The translations under genes and the position numbers were made by a program. Below, one piece after another: positions 6,807-14,758 of a stretch of 31,004 bases of DNA. The stretch is from positions 1 through 31,004 of the forward strand of contig SKGU01000108.1 of NCBI GenBank assembly GCA_007117255.1. The letters are read 5' to 3'. The notes beneath the pieces are model-generated. The model saw only the letters and a program-made list of their open reading frames with translations. It was not told where the DNA came from and did not search any database. The DNA is from Natronohydrobacter sp. Its GTDB lineage: Bacteria > Pseudomonadota > Alphaproteobacteria > Rhodobacterales > Rhodobacteraceae. Within the stretch, counting starts at the first letter, position 1; each line of letters starts with the position of its first letter.

Positions 6807-7775
6807 ATGACATCACCAAACATTCCAAGTTTTGATATTGCCCATCTCGGCCATGTCGAGATGTATACTGACAAGTTTGACGAAAGCCTTGATTTCTTCA
6901 CCCGTGTCTATGGGCTGAAACTGTCCGGGCAGGATGAAACAAGCGCCTATCTGCGCGCTTGGGATGATTACGAATTTCATTCCCTGAAACTGACACGCCA
7001 CCACACCACGGGGGTGGGCCATATCGGCTACCGCACCGCCAGCCCCGAGGCACTTGCGCGCAGGGTGGCGGTGATCGAAGGGTCTGGCTACAAGCTGCAT
7101 GGTTGGACAGAGGGCGACATGGGCCATGGTAGCGCCTTTCGGTTCGAAGACCCGTTCGGCCATGTGTTCGAGATCTATTATGACACGCGCCGCGCAGAAC
7201 CCGATGCCGCAGACCGCCCTGCCCTGAAAAACACGGCCAGCGCCTTTACCGGCGCGCCGCCACGCAGGCTGGACCATCTGAATCTGCTGGCCTCTGATGT
7301 GTCCGAGTTCCGCCGCTTCATGGAAACCTGCCTTGGCAGCCGGGTGACCGAATACATCCAGCTGGATAATGGCCGCATCGGCGGCTGCTGGTTCACCATC
7401 AATAACAAGACCTATGATCTGGCCTGCACCGAAGAACATGGCGGCGGCCATGCGGGGCTGCATCATGTCACCTATGCCACCGACCAACGCGAAGACATCC
7501 TGCGCGCGGCCGATATCTTTCTGCAAAACGGCGTCCACATTGAAACCGGGCCGCATAAACACGCCATTCAGGGCACCTTCTTTCTGTATGTCTGGGAACC
7601 GGCTGGCAACCGGGTGGAACTGGCCAATGCCGGGGCGCGCCTGATCCTTGCGCCGGATTGGGAAGCTGTCTGCTGGACTGAAGCCGACCGCAAGAAAGGG
7701 CAGGCCTGGGGGCTGAAAACAATCGAGACCTTCCACACCCACGGCACACCGCCAGTCAATCAGGAGCCAAGCTGA
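6807..7775 (+). CDS. Type I (VOC) extradiol ring-cleavage dioxygenase with altered active site
   Basis: The 322-residue protein has the two-domain VOC fold of catechol and homoprotocatechuate 2,3-dioxygenases (HPCD). Against remembered Brevibacterium HPCD, the metal ligands align as H157 (RLDHLN), H220 (GLHHVTY) and E271 (GNRVEL). W195, H252 and Y261 match HPCD W192, H248 and Y257. Two key positions differ. Y203 (KTYDLACT) replaces the catalytic second-sphere H200, and T247 replaces the carboxylate-binding R243. So metal binding looks intact but chemistry or substrate should differ. Its operon encodes the enzymes that consume 4-oxalomesaconate and no LigAB-type dioxygenase, so a trihydroxybenzoate such as gallate is the likeliest substrate (inference). 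GAGGAGG precedes the ATG, and the stop overlaps the next start codon. Confidence 0.82.
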   Translation: MTSPNIPSFDIAHLGHVEMYTDKFDESLDFFTRVYGLKLSGQDETSAYLRAWDDYEFHSLKLTRHHTTGVGHIGYRTASPEALARRVAVIEGSGYKLHGWTEGDMGHGSAFRFEDPFGHVFEIYYDTRRAEPDAADRPALKNTASAFTGAPPRRLDHLNLLASDVSEFRRFMETCLGSRVTEYIQLDNGRIGGCWFTINNKTYDLACTEEHGGGHAGLHHVTYATDQREDILRAADIFLQNGVHIETGPHKHAIQGTFFLYVWEPAGNRVELANAGARLILAPDWEAVCWTEADRKKGQAWGLKTIETFHTHGTPPVNQEPS

Positions 7776-8446
7776 TGGGCGTTGTCATCCAGAACATTCC
7801 CCGCGCCAAGCCCGAGGTGGTTGCGCGTCTTGGAAAGGCCGGGGTCGCCACAGTGCACGAGGCGCAAGGCCGCAGCGGGTGTATGGCGGCACGGATGTGC
7901 CCGATCTGGCGCGGGGCAAAGATTGCAGGCAGCGCAGTCACCATCGCTGCGCCTCCGGGCGATAACTGGATGTTGCATGTCGCCATCGAACAACTGCAAC
8001 AGGGCGATCTGCTGGTGCTTGCGCCGACCAGCCCCTGCGATATGGGCTATTTCGGCGATCTTCTGGCCACATCGGCAATGGCGCGCGGCTGCAAGGGCTT
8101 GGTGATTGATGCCGGGGTGCGCGATGTTGCGGATCTGAAGGAAATGGGCTTTCCGGTTTGGTCCACCGCAATCTCTGCGCAAGGGACGGTGAAGGAAACG
8201 CTGGGGTCGGTCAATGTGACGATTGTCTGCGCGGGCCAGCAAGTCAATGCGGGCGATATCATCGTTGCCGATGACGATGGCGTCGTCGTCGTCGCCCATG
8301 CCCGCGCCGAAGAGGTCGCGGACAAGGCCGAGGCGCGGCTGGCCTCGGAAGAGGCGCGCCGCAGCCGTCTGGCGGCGGGCGAGTTGGGGCTGGATATCTA
8401 CGATATGCGCCCGCGACTGGCCGAGAAAGGGCTGAAATATGTCTGA
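7775..8446 (+). CDS. galC: 4-carboxy-4-hydroxy-2-oxoadipate aldolase (GalC/LigK/ProA type)
   Basis: This class II divalent-metal aldolase splits 4-carboxy-4-hydroxy-2-oxoadipate into pyruvate and oxaloacetate, and often 4-hydroxy-4-methyl-2-oxoglutarate as well. The 223-residue protein is of the RraA-like fold. The catalytic/metal motif GLVIDAGVRDV includes R116 and D117. Upstream are the GYFGDLLATSAMARG segment (91-105) and the N-terminal VHEAQGRSG. The start is coupled to the VOC dioxygenase stop (TGATG). The 3' end overlaps galD by 8 bp. An RNase-regulator RraA identity is ruled out by the operon and by the full aldolase C-terminus. Confidence 0.9.
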   Translation: MGVVIQNIPRAKPEVVARLGKAGVATVHEAQGRSGCMAARMCPIWRGAKIAGSAVTIAAPPGDNWMLHVAIEQLQQGDLLVLAPTSPCDMGYFGDLLATSAMARGCKGLVIDAGVRDVADLKEMGFPVWSTAISAQGTVKETLGSVNVTIVCAGQQVNAGDIIVADDDGVVVVAHARAEEVADKAEARLASEEARRSRLAAGELGLDIYDMRPRLAEKGLKYV

Positions 8447-9509
8447 TGAGGGCGGCATTCCCTGCCTGTGGATGCGCGGCGGCACATCCAAGGCCGCCGT
8501 CTTTCTGGCCTCTGATCTGCCCTCGGATGACATGGCACGCGACAAGTTGCTGCTGCGCATCATGGGCAGCCCGGATCCGCGCCAGATTGACGGGATCGGG
8601 GGTGGCGATCCGCTATGTTCCAAGGTCGCGATCCTGTCGCCGCCCTCGCGCGCGGATGCAGATGTGGATTACCTGTTCCTGCAGGTCTCTGTTGACCAGC
8701 CCCGAGTCACTGCCGCGCAGCCTTGCGGCAATATCCTTGCCGCTGTCGGCCCGGCCGCGATCGAGCGCGGATTGGTTGCCGCGGAAGACAGGGAAACCAC
8801 CTTGCGCATCCATATGTGCAATACCGGCGAAATCGCGCAAGCCACTGTGCAAACACCGGACGGGCGCGTGCGCTATGACGGCCGCGCAGAGATTGACGGC
8901 GTGCCAGCATCCCATGCGCCGGTCCAACTGCTGTTCAACAACATCGCAGGGGCCGTTTGTGGCGCCATGCTGCCCACGGGCCAGCCCTTGGATGAAATTA
9001 ACGGCGTGGCCTGCACATTGATCGATCATGGCATGCCCGTTGTTCTGCTGCGCGCGGCCGATCTGGGGCTGAGCGGGCAGGAAAGCCCCGACGCCCTTGA
9101 GGCGATGGACAGCATCAAGGCGCAGATCGAATCCATCCGCCTGCAAGCCGGGCCACTGATGGGGCTGGGCGATGTGCGCGACAAAAGCATCCCGAAGATG
9201 GCCCTACTGGCCCCGCCCGCTGGTGACGGGATCATTGCAACACGGTTTTTCATCCCGCACCGGGTGCATAAGGGCATCGGCGTTCTTGCCGCGGTCAGCG
9301 TGGCGGCAGGCTGTGTGACACCGGGCAGCATTGCCCAGCCGCTGGCCGCGCTGCCGCAAGGTAGCAGCTTCCAGATCGAACATCCGACCGGGATGACAGA
9401 GGTTTTTCTGGAACGCGAAGGCGCTCGGATACGCGCTGCCGGTCTCCTGCGCACCGCCCGCAAGCTGATGGACGGTCAGCTATTCCCCGGCCCTGACCGC
9501 ACGGGCTGA
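8439..9509 (+). CDS. galD: 4-oxalomesaconate tautomerase, PrpF family (GalD)
   Basis: GalD converts the keto and enol forms of 4-oxalomesaconate, giving GalB its substrate. The 356-residue protein belongs to the PrpF/diaminopimelate-epimerase-like fold. It begins with IPCLWMRGGTSKAAVFL, the PrpF signature. It carries GGGDPLCSKVAIL near 54-66 and the cysteine segment AAQPCGNILAAVGPAAIERG around C96. A second family block is GVACTLIDHGMPVVLL. The gene overlaps galC by 8 bp and ends the operon. PrpF itself (methylaconitate isomerase) is the alternative, but no methylcitrate genes are nearby. Confidence 0.87.
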   Translation: MSDEGGIPCLWMRGGTSKAAVFLASDLPSDDMARDKLLLRIMGSPDPRQIDGIGGGDPLCSKVAILSPPSRADADVDYLFLQVSVDQPRVTAAQPCGNILAAVGPAAIERGLVAAEDRETTLRIHMCNTGEIAQATVQTPDGRVRYDGRAEIDGVPASHAPVQLLFNNIAGAVCGAMLPTGQPLDEINGVACTLIDHGMPVVLLRAADLGLSGQESPDALEAMDSIKAQIESIRLQAGPLMGLGDVRDKSIPKMALLAPPAGDGIIATRFFIPHRVHKGIGVLAAVSVAAGCVTPGSIAQPLAALPQGSSFQIEHPTGMTEVFLEREGARIRAAGLLRTARKLMDGQLFPGPDRTG

Positions 9510-9555
9510 TCCAGTGGAAAATTATTCTGCGCGGATAGGCTTGCGCAGATCGGCC

Positions 9556-9567
9556 AGTTTATAAACT
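9556..9567. promoter_or_regulatory. Perfect 12-bp palindrome upstream of pcaQ
   Basis: AGTTTATAAACT is fully symmetric and lies 35 bp before the pcaQ start, in the 92-bp gap after galD. Its position suits an autoregulatory or promoter element. It does not match the PcaQ consensus well, so what binds it is unknown. Confidence 0.4.
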
Positions 9568-9576
9568 ATGCGTCTG

Positions 9577-9588
9577 GAATAATCAGTT
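9577..9588 (+). repeat. 12-bp leader motif shared by pcaC and pcaQ (copy 2)
   Basis: GAATAATCAGTT here precedes the pcaQ Shine-Dalgarno site. It is identical to the motif upstream of pcaC (5819-5830, opposite strand) and has the same orientation relative to its gene. Confidence 0.45.
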
Positions 9589-9601
9589 AACTACAGGGCA
9601 T

Positions 9602-10534
9602 ATGATGGATCCGCGCCTGCGACTGCGTCACTTGCGCTGCTTTCTGGAAACCGCGCGTCTGGGCGGTCTTTCGGCAGCGGCAGAGGAACTTTCCATCTCG
9701 CAACCCGCCGCGTCAAAAACCCTGCGCGAGTTGGAAGAGATACTGGATGTCGCGCTGTTTGACCGCAGCACAAGGCGGCTTGTGCTTTCACCTGCCGGAC
9801 GCGTGTTTCAGCAACATGCCGGCTCGGCGATGCGCGCATTGGAAACTGCGCAAGAGGCGGTGCGCGATGCGCCCGAACGGATCACCCGGCTGAATCTCGG
9901 GGTATTGCCAACAGTGGCGACGGATCTGCTGCCGCGCGCGGCGCTGAGGTATAACGAAGAGATTCCGCATTGCATATTGCAGTTGACCACTGGTCCGAAT
10001 TGGTTGCTGCTGTCGCAGCTGCGCGAAGGATCGCTTGATCTGATGGTCGGGCGCATGCCGGATGCCGAGCAGATGAACGGCCTGACCTTTCGCCAACTTT
10101 ACGCAGAGCGCGTGGTTATGGTCGTGCGCCCGGGTCATCCGCTTCTGGCTGTGTCAAACCTGCCGGCGGCGCTTGCGAAATACAAGCTGATGCTGCCACC
10201 CGCGGGCGCTCTGATTGCCCCTGCGGTGCGTGGCTGGTTGGTCAGTGTGGGGTTGTCGCATCTGGATCCGACCTTTGAGACTGTTTCATTGGCATTCGGG
10301 CGCAAGCTTGTGATGAACTCGGACATTGTCTGGTTCATCTCGAAAGGGGTGGTCGCCGATGAACTTGCGGCGGGCAGCCTGACAACCCTTGACCCGGAGA
10401 GCGACTTGCCCACCGGGCCCGTGGGGATTTGCCAGCGCGCCAATTCCGAAATGACCCAGGAATCAGCAGCTTTCGTGAAACTGCTGCTGGCGATGTGCGA
10501 CACGCTGGAAGATGGACGCCCCATCCCCGCCTGA
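9602..10534 (+). CDS. pcaQ: LysR-family activator of protocatechuate catabolism (PcaQ)
   Basis: This 310-residue LysR-type regulator has an N-terminal winged helix-turn-helix (RLRHLRCFLETARLGG, then SISQPAASKTLRELE) and a periplasmic-binding-like effector domain. Segments such as GALPT-like LGVLPTVATDLLPRA, LREGSLDLMVGRMPDAEQMNGL, VVRPGHPLL and WFISKGVVADELAAGSL follow rhizobial PcaQ closely. PcaQ activates pca genes in response to beta-carboxymuconate. Usually it is divergent from pcaDCHGB. Here it faces the same way as pcaD and lies 3.8 kb from the pcaC operon, whose upstream region contains a PcaQ-like box. The start may be 9602 or the adjacent ATG at 9605, which has better spacing from CAGGG. 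Confidence 0.88.
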   Translation: MMDPRLRLRHLRCFLETARLGGLSAAAEELSISQPAASKTLRELEEILDVALFDRSTRRLVLSPAGRVFQQHAGSAMRALETAQEAVRDAPERITRLNLGVLPTVATDLLPRAALRYNEEIPHCILQLTTGPNWLLLSQLREGSLDLMVGRMPDAEQMNGLTFRQLYAERVVMVVRPGHPLLAVSNLPAALAKYKLMLPPAGALIAPAVRGWLVSVGLSHLDPTFETVSLAFGRKLVMNSDIVWFISKGVVADELAAGSLTTLDPESDLPTGPVGICQRANSEMTQESAAFVKLLLAMCDTLEDGRPIPA

Positions 10535-10616
10535 CGACGTCGGCAGCAAATGCCCGCCTGCGGCCCGGACAGAACAGGGCCGGATTCGCGGGAAAGCAGC
10601 GCAAGGAGAAACGATC

Positions 10617-11393
10617 ATGCATGTTCTGTCCCGGCCTTACGGCGCGTTGCATCTGCGCGTGGATGGTCCGCAAGACGCCCCCGCTTTGCTGCTGTGCAAT
10701 TCGCTAGGCACTGATCTGCGGCTTTGGGATGCGCTGATGCCCAATCTTTCAGGCTGGCGGGTGATCCGCTATGACAAGCAGGGGCATGGCCTGTCGGATC
10801 TGGGCGATGGCACCGACATCGCCAATCATGCCGCTGATGCGGCTGCAATCCTTGACGAACTGAACTGCCGCGCCACAGTGATCGGCTGCTCGATCGGCGG
10901 GTTGATTGCACAGCGGCTGGCCACCGACCGCCCAGACCTGGTCCGCGCGCTGGTTCTGTCCAACAGTGCGGCGAAGCTTGGTACTTCTGATGGCTGGAAG
11001 GAGCGCATTGCCGCTGTGCAGGCGGGTGGCACCCGTGCCATTGCCGATGCCGTCATGGAACGCTGGTTTGCGCCGAGCTTCCGTGCAAAGCCCGAACTGG
11101 CACTGTGGCGCAACATGCTGGCGCGCACCCCGCACGATGGCTATATTGCCGCCTGCCATGCGCTGGCGGGTGCGGATCAGACATCCGCAACCGCGCGCCT
11201 GCGCCTGCCCTGTCTGGTCATCGCCGGGTCAGAAGATGGTGCTTCGCCGCCTGACATCGTGCGCGCCACAGCCGATCTGATCGAAGGCGCGGAGTTTCAG
11301 CTGATCGACGGCGCCGGGCATCTGCCTTGTGTCGAGACACCATCTGAAATGGCGGGCCTGTTGTTGCCCTTCCTGCAAAACCATGCGCGGTAA
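10617..11393 (+). CDS. pcaD: 3-oxoadipate enol-lactonase (PcaD)
   Basis: PcaD hydrolyses beta-ketoadipate enol-lactone to beta-ketoadipate. The 258-residue alpha/beta hydrolase has the nucleophile elbow GCSIGG with S92, the acid D207 (GSEDGAS) and the general base H235 (GAGHLPCVE). LLLCNSLGTDLRLWD near residue 25 and RYDKQGHGLSD near residue 51 are the usual PcaD oxyanion and core segments. AAGGAGA lies 8 bases before the ATG at 10617. It follows pcaQ at 82 bp in the same direction. It is the only pca ring-product step not encoded in the leftward operon. The next gene converges on it with only 8 bp between stops. Confidence 0.92.
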   Translation: MHVLSRPYGALHLRVDGPQDAPALLLCNSLGTDLRLWDALMPNLSGWRVIRYDKQGHGLSDLGDGTDIANHAADAAAILDELNCRATVIGCSIGGLIAQRLATDRPDLVRALVLSNSAAKLGTSDGWKERIAAVQAGGTRAIADAVMERWFAPSFRAKPELALWRNMLARTPHDGYIAACHALAGADQTSATARLRLPCLVIAGSEDGASPPDIVRATADLIEGAEFQLIDGAGHLPCVETPSEMAGLLLPFLQNHAR

Positions 11394-11401
11394 CGCGCGG
11401 C

Positions 11402-12994
11402 TCAGGCGATCTCTGGCACCGGCTGTTCGCGCAAGGTGGCAAAATGCAGGCTGCTGCGAATGGTATGCACGGCCAGATTGCGCGCATCTGCCCCCAGCCC
11501 TTGCAGACGCGCATTGCCCGTGCATTCGGTGCTGACACGCTGCCAGAAGGCCAGTTCCGCCAGCGCGATGCTGGCCTGCATCAGCAGATCGGCCAGATCG
11601 GCAGGGGTTCTGCGCACATGGTCGCAAAGCGCGTCCCAATCCTCCAGCGCCTGCGCAACAGGTGATTGCGGATATGTCTTCGCGACCTGCCCGATATACT
11701 CCGCAAAAGCACGCGCCTGCGCGCCCCCGGCATGGGACAACCCGCGCGTGGCAAGGGTTAACGCCTGAATACCGTTCGCGCCTTCATAGATCGCGCAGAT
11801 CCGCGCATCCCGATACGCCTGTTCCAGCCGGTATTCATGCAGATAGCCATAACCGCCCAGCACCTGCATGGCGGTTTCCGTCACCCGAATGCCCGCATTC
11901 GACCCGGCGACCTTTGCCATCGGTGTCAGAAACTCGGCCAGGGCCACGTCGCCGGTTTCCAGCGCGACCAGCGCCGTATGGGCCAGCGCGCGCGCGGCAA
12001 GCGTCTGGCGGTCCATCCCGGCAAGCATGCGCGCCACATCGGGGTGCTGCGCCAGCACCGCCGGGCTGCCATCCGGCCTGCGTCCCTGCTTGCGCCCTGC
12101 AGCATAGTCGCGCGCGATGGCATGAGCCTTCGCGGCATGGGCCACGCCTTGCAACGCCACATCCAGCCGGGCATGGTTCATCAGCAGGAACATTGCCGCC
12201 AGCCCTTGCCCCGGCGCACCGATCAGCTCGGCTTCGGCATCGTCAAACATCATGTGGCAGGTGGGCGAGCCATGCAGCCCCATTTTGTCTTCGATCCGCG
12301 CCACAGTGATCTTGTTGCGCTGGCCATCACCCAAAATTGCAGGGCAGGCAAAGAGGCTCAGCCCCCTTGTGCCCTCTGGCCCGGTACGCGCCAGCACCAG
12401 ATGCAGGATATTCTCGCTGGCATTCTGATCCCCGCCAGAGATGAAGATCTTCTCGCCGTTAATTCGCCAGCCCTGCGCCCCCCTGGCCGCGCGGCTGCGG
12501 ATGCGCGACAGGTCCGAACCAGCCTCTGGTTCGGTCAAGCACATGGTCGCCAGCCATGCGCCCGAGGCCAGTTGTGGGATAAAGCGCGCTTGTTGGTCTG
12601 GTGTTGCGACATGGCGCAGCAGCCGGATCGCGCCCGGCACAAGCCCCACAACCATCTGAAGTGCGTGGCAGGCGCCGGAGAACACCTCTGATACCAGCGC
12701 CTGAACCGCCGGTCCCTGGGCCTGCCCGCCAAACTCTTCCGGGGCGCTCAGCCCCTGCCAGCCAGCCTCTGCCAGTTCACGATAGGCTTCGGCAAATCCG
12801 TCGGGCAGATAGACACGCCCATCCACCAGACGGCAGCCTTGCAAATCCCCCGGCCCGTCCAGCGGGACCAGACGTGCAGCGGCGAAATGGGCGAAATGCG
12901 TGGCCACATCTCGCGCAAGCGCGCCATCCCAGCCCGGAATGCGCGCCGCGCCCGCGAATTCGAGGCTCCAATAGCTGTCCTCCAGCGCCTGCAT
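11402..12994 (-). CDS. Acyl-CoA dehydrogenase, probably for a phenylpropanoyl-CoA
   Basis: This flavoprotein would introduce the alpha-beta double bond into an acyl-CoA. The 530-residue protein has the FAD-binding stretch CLTEPEAGSDL (152-162), GEKIFISGGDQ (180-190) and the catalytic glutamate E404 in IYEGANGIQ. It has an extended C-terminal region typical of the larger family members. It is the third gene of a leftward operon, three bases after the CouO-like gene. In a hydroxycinnamate cluster it could oxidise saturated side chains, such as dihydroferuloyl-CoA, to feed the hydratase, comparable to HcaD in Acinetobacter. The substrate is inference. Confidence 0.85.
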   Translation of the reverse strand: MQALEDSYWSLEFAGAARIPGWDGALARDVATHFAHFAAARLVPLDGPGDLQGCRLVDGRVYLPDGFAEAYRELAEAGWQGLSAPEEFGGQAQGPAVQALVSEVFSGACHALQMVVGLVPGAIRLLRHVATPDQQARFIPQLASGAWLATMCLTEPEAGSDLSRIRSRAARGAQGWRINGEKIFISGGDQNASENILHLVLARTGPEGTRGLSLFACPAILGDGQRNKITVARIEDKMGLHGSPTCHMMFDDAEAELIGAPGQGLAAMFLLMNHARLDVALQGVAHAAKAHAIARDYAAGRKQGRRPDGSPAVLAQHPDVARMLAGMDRQTLAARALAHTALVALETGDVALAEFLTPMAKVAGSNAGIRVTETAMQVLGGYGYLHEYRLEQAYRDARICAIYEGANGIQALTLATRGLSHAGGAQARAFAEYIGQVAKTYPQSPVAQALEDWDALCDHVRRTPADLADLLMQASIALAELAFWQRVSTECTGNARLQGLGADARNLAVHTIRSSLHFATLREQPVPEIA

Positions 12995-12997
12995 GGC

Positions 12998-13882
12998 CTA
13001 GCTTAACCCCAGCAGCCGCGCCGCATTCTCTTTCAAGATAAGCGGGCGAACCTCATCACGGATTTTCAGATCTGCGAAATCGGCCAGCCACCGGTCAGGA
13101 GTGATCGCAGGCCAGTCCGACCCGAAAAGCATCTTCTTCTTCAGGATCGTATTGGCGTAGTGCACGAAAATCTGCGGGAAATATTTGGGCGACCAACCCG
13201 ACATATCGACATAGACATTCGGCTTGTGCTGCGCCACGGCCAAGCCTTCCTCTGTCCAGGGGAAAGAGGGATGGGCAAGAATGATCGGTGTGTCAGGAAA
13301 ATCCACCGCGACATCATCGATATGCATCGGGTTGGAGTATTTCAGGCGCATTCCCATGCCGCCGCGCATACCCGACCCCACACCGGTTTGGCCGGTATGG
13401 AAGATCATGATCGCGCCTTCCTCGGCAATGGTTTCATAGAGCGGATAAGCCATGCGGTCATTGGGGAAGAACCCCTGCATGGTGGGGTGAAACTTGAAGC
13501 CCCGCACGCCGAAATCACGCACCAGCCGCCGCGCCTCGCGCGCGCCAAGCTTGCCTTTGGCGGGGTCGATCGATGCGAAGGGGATCAGAATATCCGAGTT
13601 GTCAGCGCAGATCCGCGCGATTTCTTCGTTGGTGTGCCGATAGAAACCGGTTTCACGCTCTGCATCGACCCCGAAGATCACCGCCGCGATCTTGCGTTCG
13701 CGGTAATAGGCGGCGGTCTGTTCGACAGTGGGCAGCATGCCATCTGCCCCGGCCGGATTGCGGAAATAGGCGGCCATGCCCTTCTGAAAATCCAGATAGC
13801 CGTCATCACGATGGCAATTGCACGGCTCCTCGGCATGGGTGTGAATATCGATAGCGACGATTTCATCAAGATTGATGCTCAT
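12998..13882 (-). CDS. CouO-like amidohydrolase (aryl beta-ketopropionyl-CoA hydrolase candidate)
   Basis: The 294-residue protein is an amidohydrolase-2 (PF04909-type) TIM barrel. The metal-site residues can be read as H14 and H16 (IDIHTH), H132 (FKFHP), H162 (IFHTGQ), H204 (LAHPSF) and D256 (FGSDWP). With an enoyl-CoA hydratase, an SDR and a feruloyl-CoA synthetase beside it, the best parallel is CouO of Rhodococcus jostii. That enzyme hydrolytically removes acetyl-CoA from the beta-keto intermediate of hydroxycinnamate breakdown, and its metal-binding Asp is residue 257 as I recall. A LigJ-like hydratase is less likely since GalB is present. ATG 13882 is chosen because AAAGGAAA precedes it. 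Confidence 0.78.
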   Translation of the reverse strand: MSINLDEIVAIDIHTHAEEPCNCHRDDGYLDFQKGMAAYFRNPAGADGMLPTVEQTAAYYRERKIAAVIFGVDAERETGFYRHTNEEIARICADNSDILIPFASIDPAKGKLGAREARRLVRDFGVRGFKFHPTMQGFFPNDRMAYPLYETIAEEGAIMIFHTGQTGVGSGMRGGMGMRLKYSNPMHIDDVAVDFPDTPIILAHPSFPWTEEGLAVAQHKPNVYVDMSGWSPKYFPQIFVHYANTILKKKMLFGSDWPAITPDRWLADFADLKIRDEVRPLILKENAARLLGLS

Positions 13883-13893
13883 GGCATTTCCTT

Positions 13894-14685
13894 TCACGAT
13901 TCGTCGGGCGCCTTGAGCCGCGCTGCGCGCTTTTCCAGAAAATCGCGCAGGCGTTGCTTGGCTTCGGGGGTTTCCGAGGTCAGCGCCGACATGATCGATT
14001 CCGTGAATAACCCATCCTCGACCGACATTTCCGCGATGCGCGGCAAAGCGTTCAGGATGGCGTAATTGGACAGCGGCGCATTGCTGGCAGCGGCTTCTGC
14101 CAGTTCAATCGCGCGCGCCAGCGCTTGCCCCCTGGGCACGACATAGGACACACCGCCCCAGATTTCCATTTGCGCGGGTGAAACTGTCCGCCCGGTCAGC
14201 ATCATGTCACCCATGCGCGCGGCCCCGATCAGCCGCGCAATACGTACCGATCCGCCGCCGCCGACAAAAATGCCGCGCTGGCCTTCGGGCAGCCCGAAAA
14301 AGGCGGTTTCGTCTGCCACGCGCAGATGTGTCGCTGCCGCCAGTTCAAAGCCGCCGCCAACAACGGCCCCATGCAGCGCCGAGATGAAGGGGATCGGCCC
14401 GCGCGCGAATGCAGTGAAGATCTCATGCCAGCGCCGCGAGCCCTGAATGGCGTCAAACAGAGGCTTTTCCTTATGCTCTGCCAGATCCAGCCCGGCGCAG
14501 AAATGATCGCCCTCACCATAGATGACGGCGGCGCGCGCTTCGCTCTGGGCGCGCTCGGCAGCCGCGCGCAGCGCGTCAACCACAAGGTCGGATATGGCAT
14601 TTCTCTTGGAGGGGCGATTCAGGCCGATGACAGCAACCTCGCCTTGCAAGCGATAGCTGACCAGCGTTTCGACAGACCCGTCCAT
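13894..14685 (-). CDS. Enoyl-CoA hydratase/isomerase family protein (hydroxycinnamoyl-CoA hydratase)
   Basis: This crotonase-fold protein of 263 residues should hydrate feruloyl- or coumaroyl-CoA at the double bond. The oxyanion-hole segments are FCAGLDLAEH near residue 62 and ALHGAVVGGGFELAAATHLRV near 105. The FGLPEGQRGIFVGGGGSVR block holds the acid/base glutamate. It is the first gene of the leftward operon, 11 bp ahead of the CouO-like gene, and divergent from the MarR gene. It could be a hydratase only (CouM-like) or a hydratase-lyase (Ech). The SDR and CouO-like neighbours favour hydratase only. The start at 14685 has GGGGGAGG immediately upstream. The first in-frame codon at 14715 has none. 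Confidence 0.83.
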   Translation of the reverse strand: MDGSVETLVSYRLQGEVAVIGLNRPSKRNAISDLVVDALRAAAERAQSEARAAVIYGEGDHFCAGLDLAEHKEKPLFDAIQGSRRWHEIFTAFARGPIPFISALHGAVVGGGFELAAATHLRVADETAFFGLPEGQRGIFVGGGGSVRIARLIGAARMGDMMLTGRTVSPAQMEIWGGVSYVVPRGQALARAIELAEAAASNAPLSNYAILNALPRIAEMSVEDGLFTESIMSALTSETPEAKQRLRDFLEKRAARLKAPDES

Positions 14686-14728
14686 GCAAACCTCCCCCAC
14701 ATGCTTCAGCTTCACTATACAGATATTG

Positions 14729-14758
14729 TTACATTAGTAAACAGTATTGTGATAATAC
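14729..14758. promoter_or_regulatory. Operator-like inverted repeats in the hydratase/MarR divergent promoter
   Basis: The 127-bp divergent region is strikingly AT-rich compared with the genes. It contains TTAC-ATTA-GTAA (14729-14740) and GTATT-GTGAT-AATAC (14744-14758), both with exact arms. MarR-family repressors of hydroxycinnamate genes (CouR, HcaR, FerC) bind such sites and release them with the CoA thioester. A MarR gene begins 55 bp downstream. The binding itself is inferred. Confidence 0.5.

Noticed and set aside
7775..8446. RraA (regulator of RNase E activity) as the identity of the third operon gene
   Set aside because: The fold is shared, but the catalytic R116-D117 motif and the galB/galD neighbours point to the aldolase.
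12998..13882. LigJ-type 4-oxalomesaconate hydratase as the identity of the amidohydrolase
   Set aside because: A GalB-type hydratase is already in the gal operon, and this gene is coupled to hydroxycinnamate genes.
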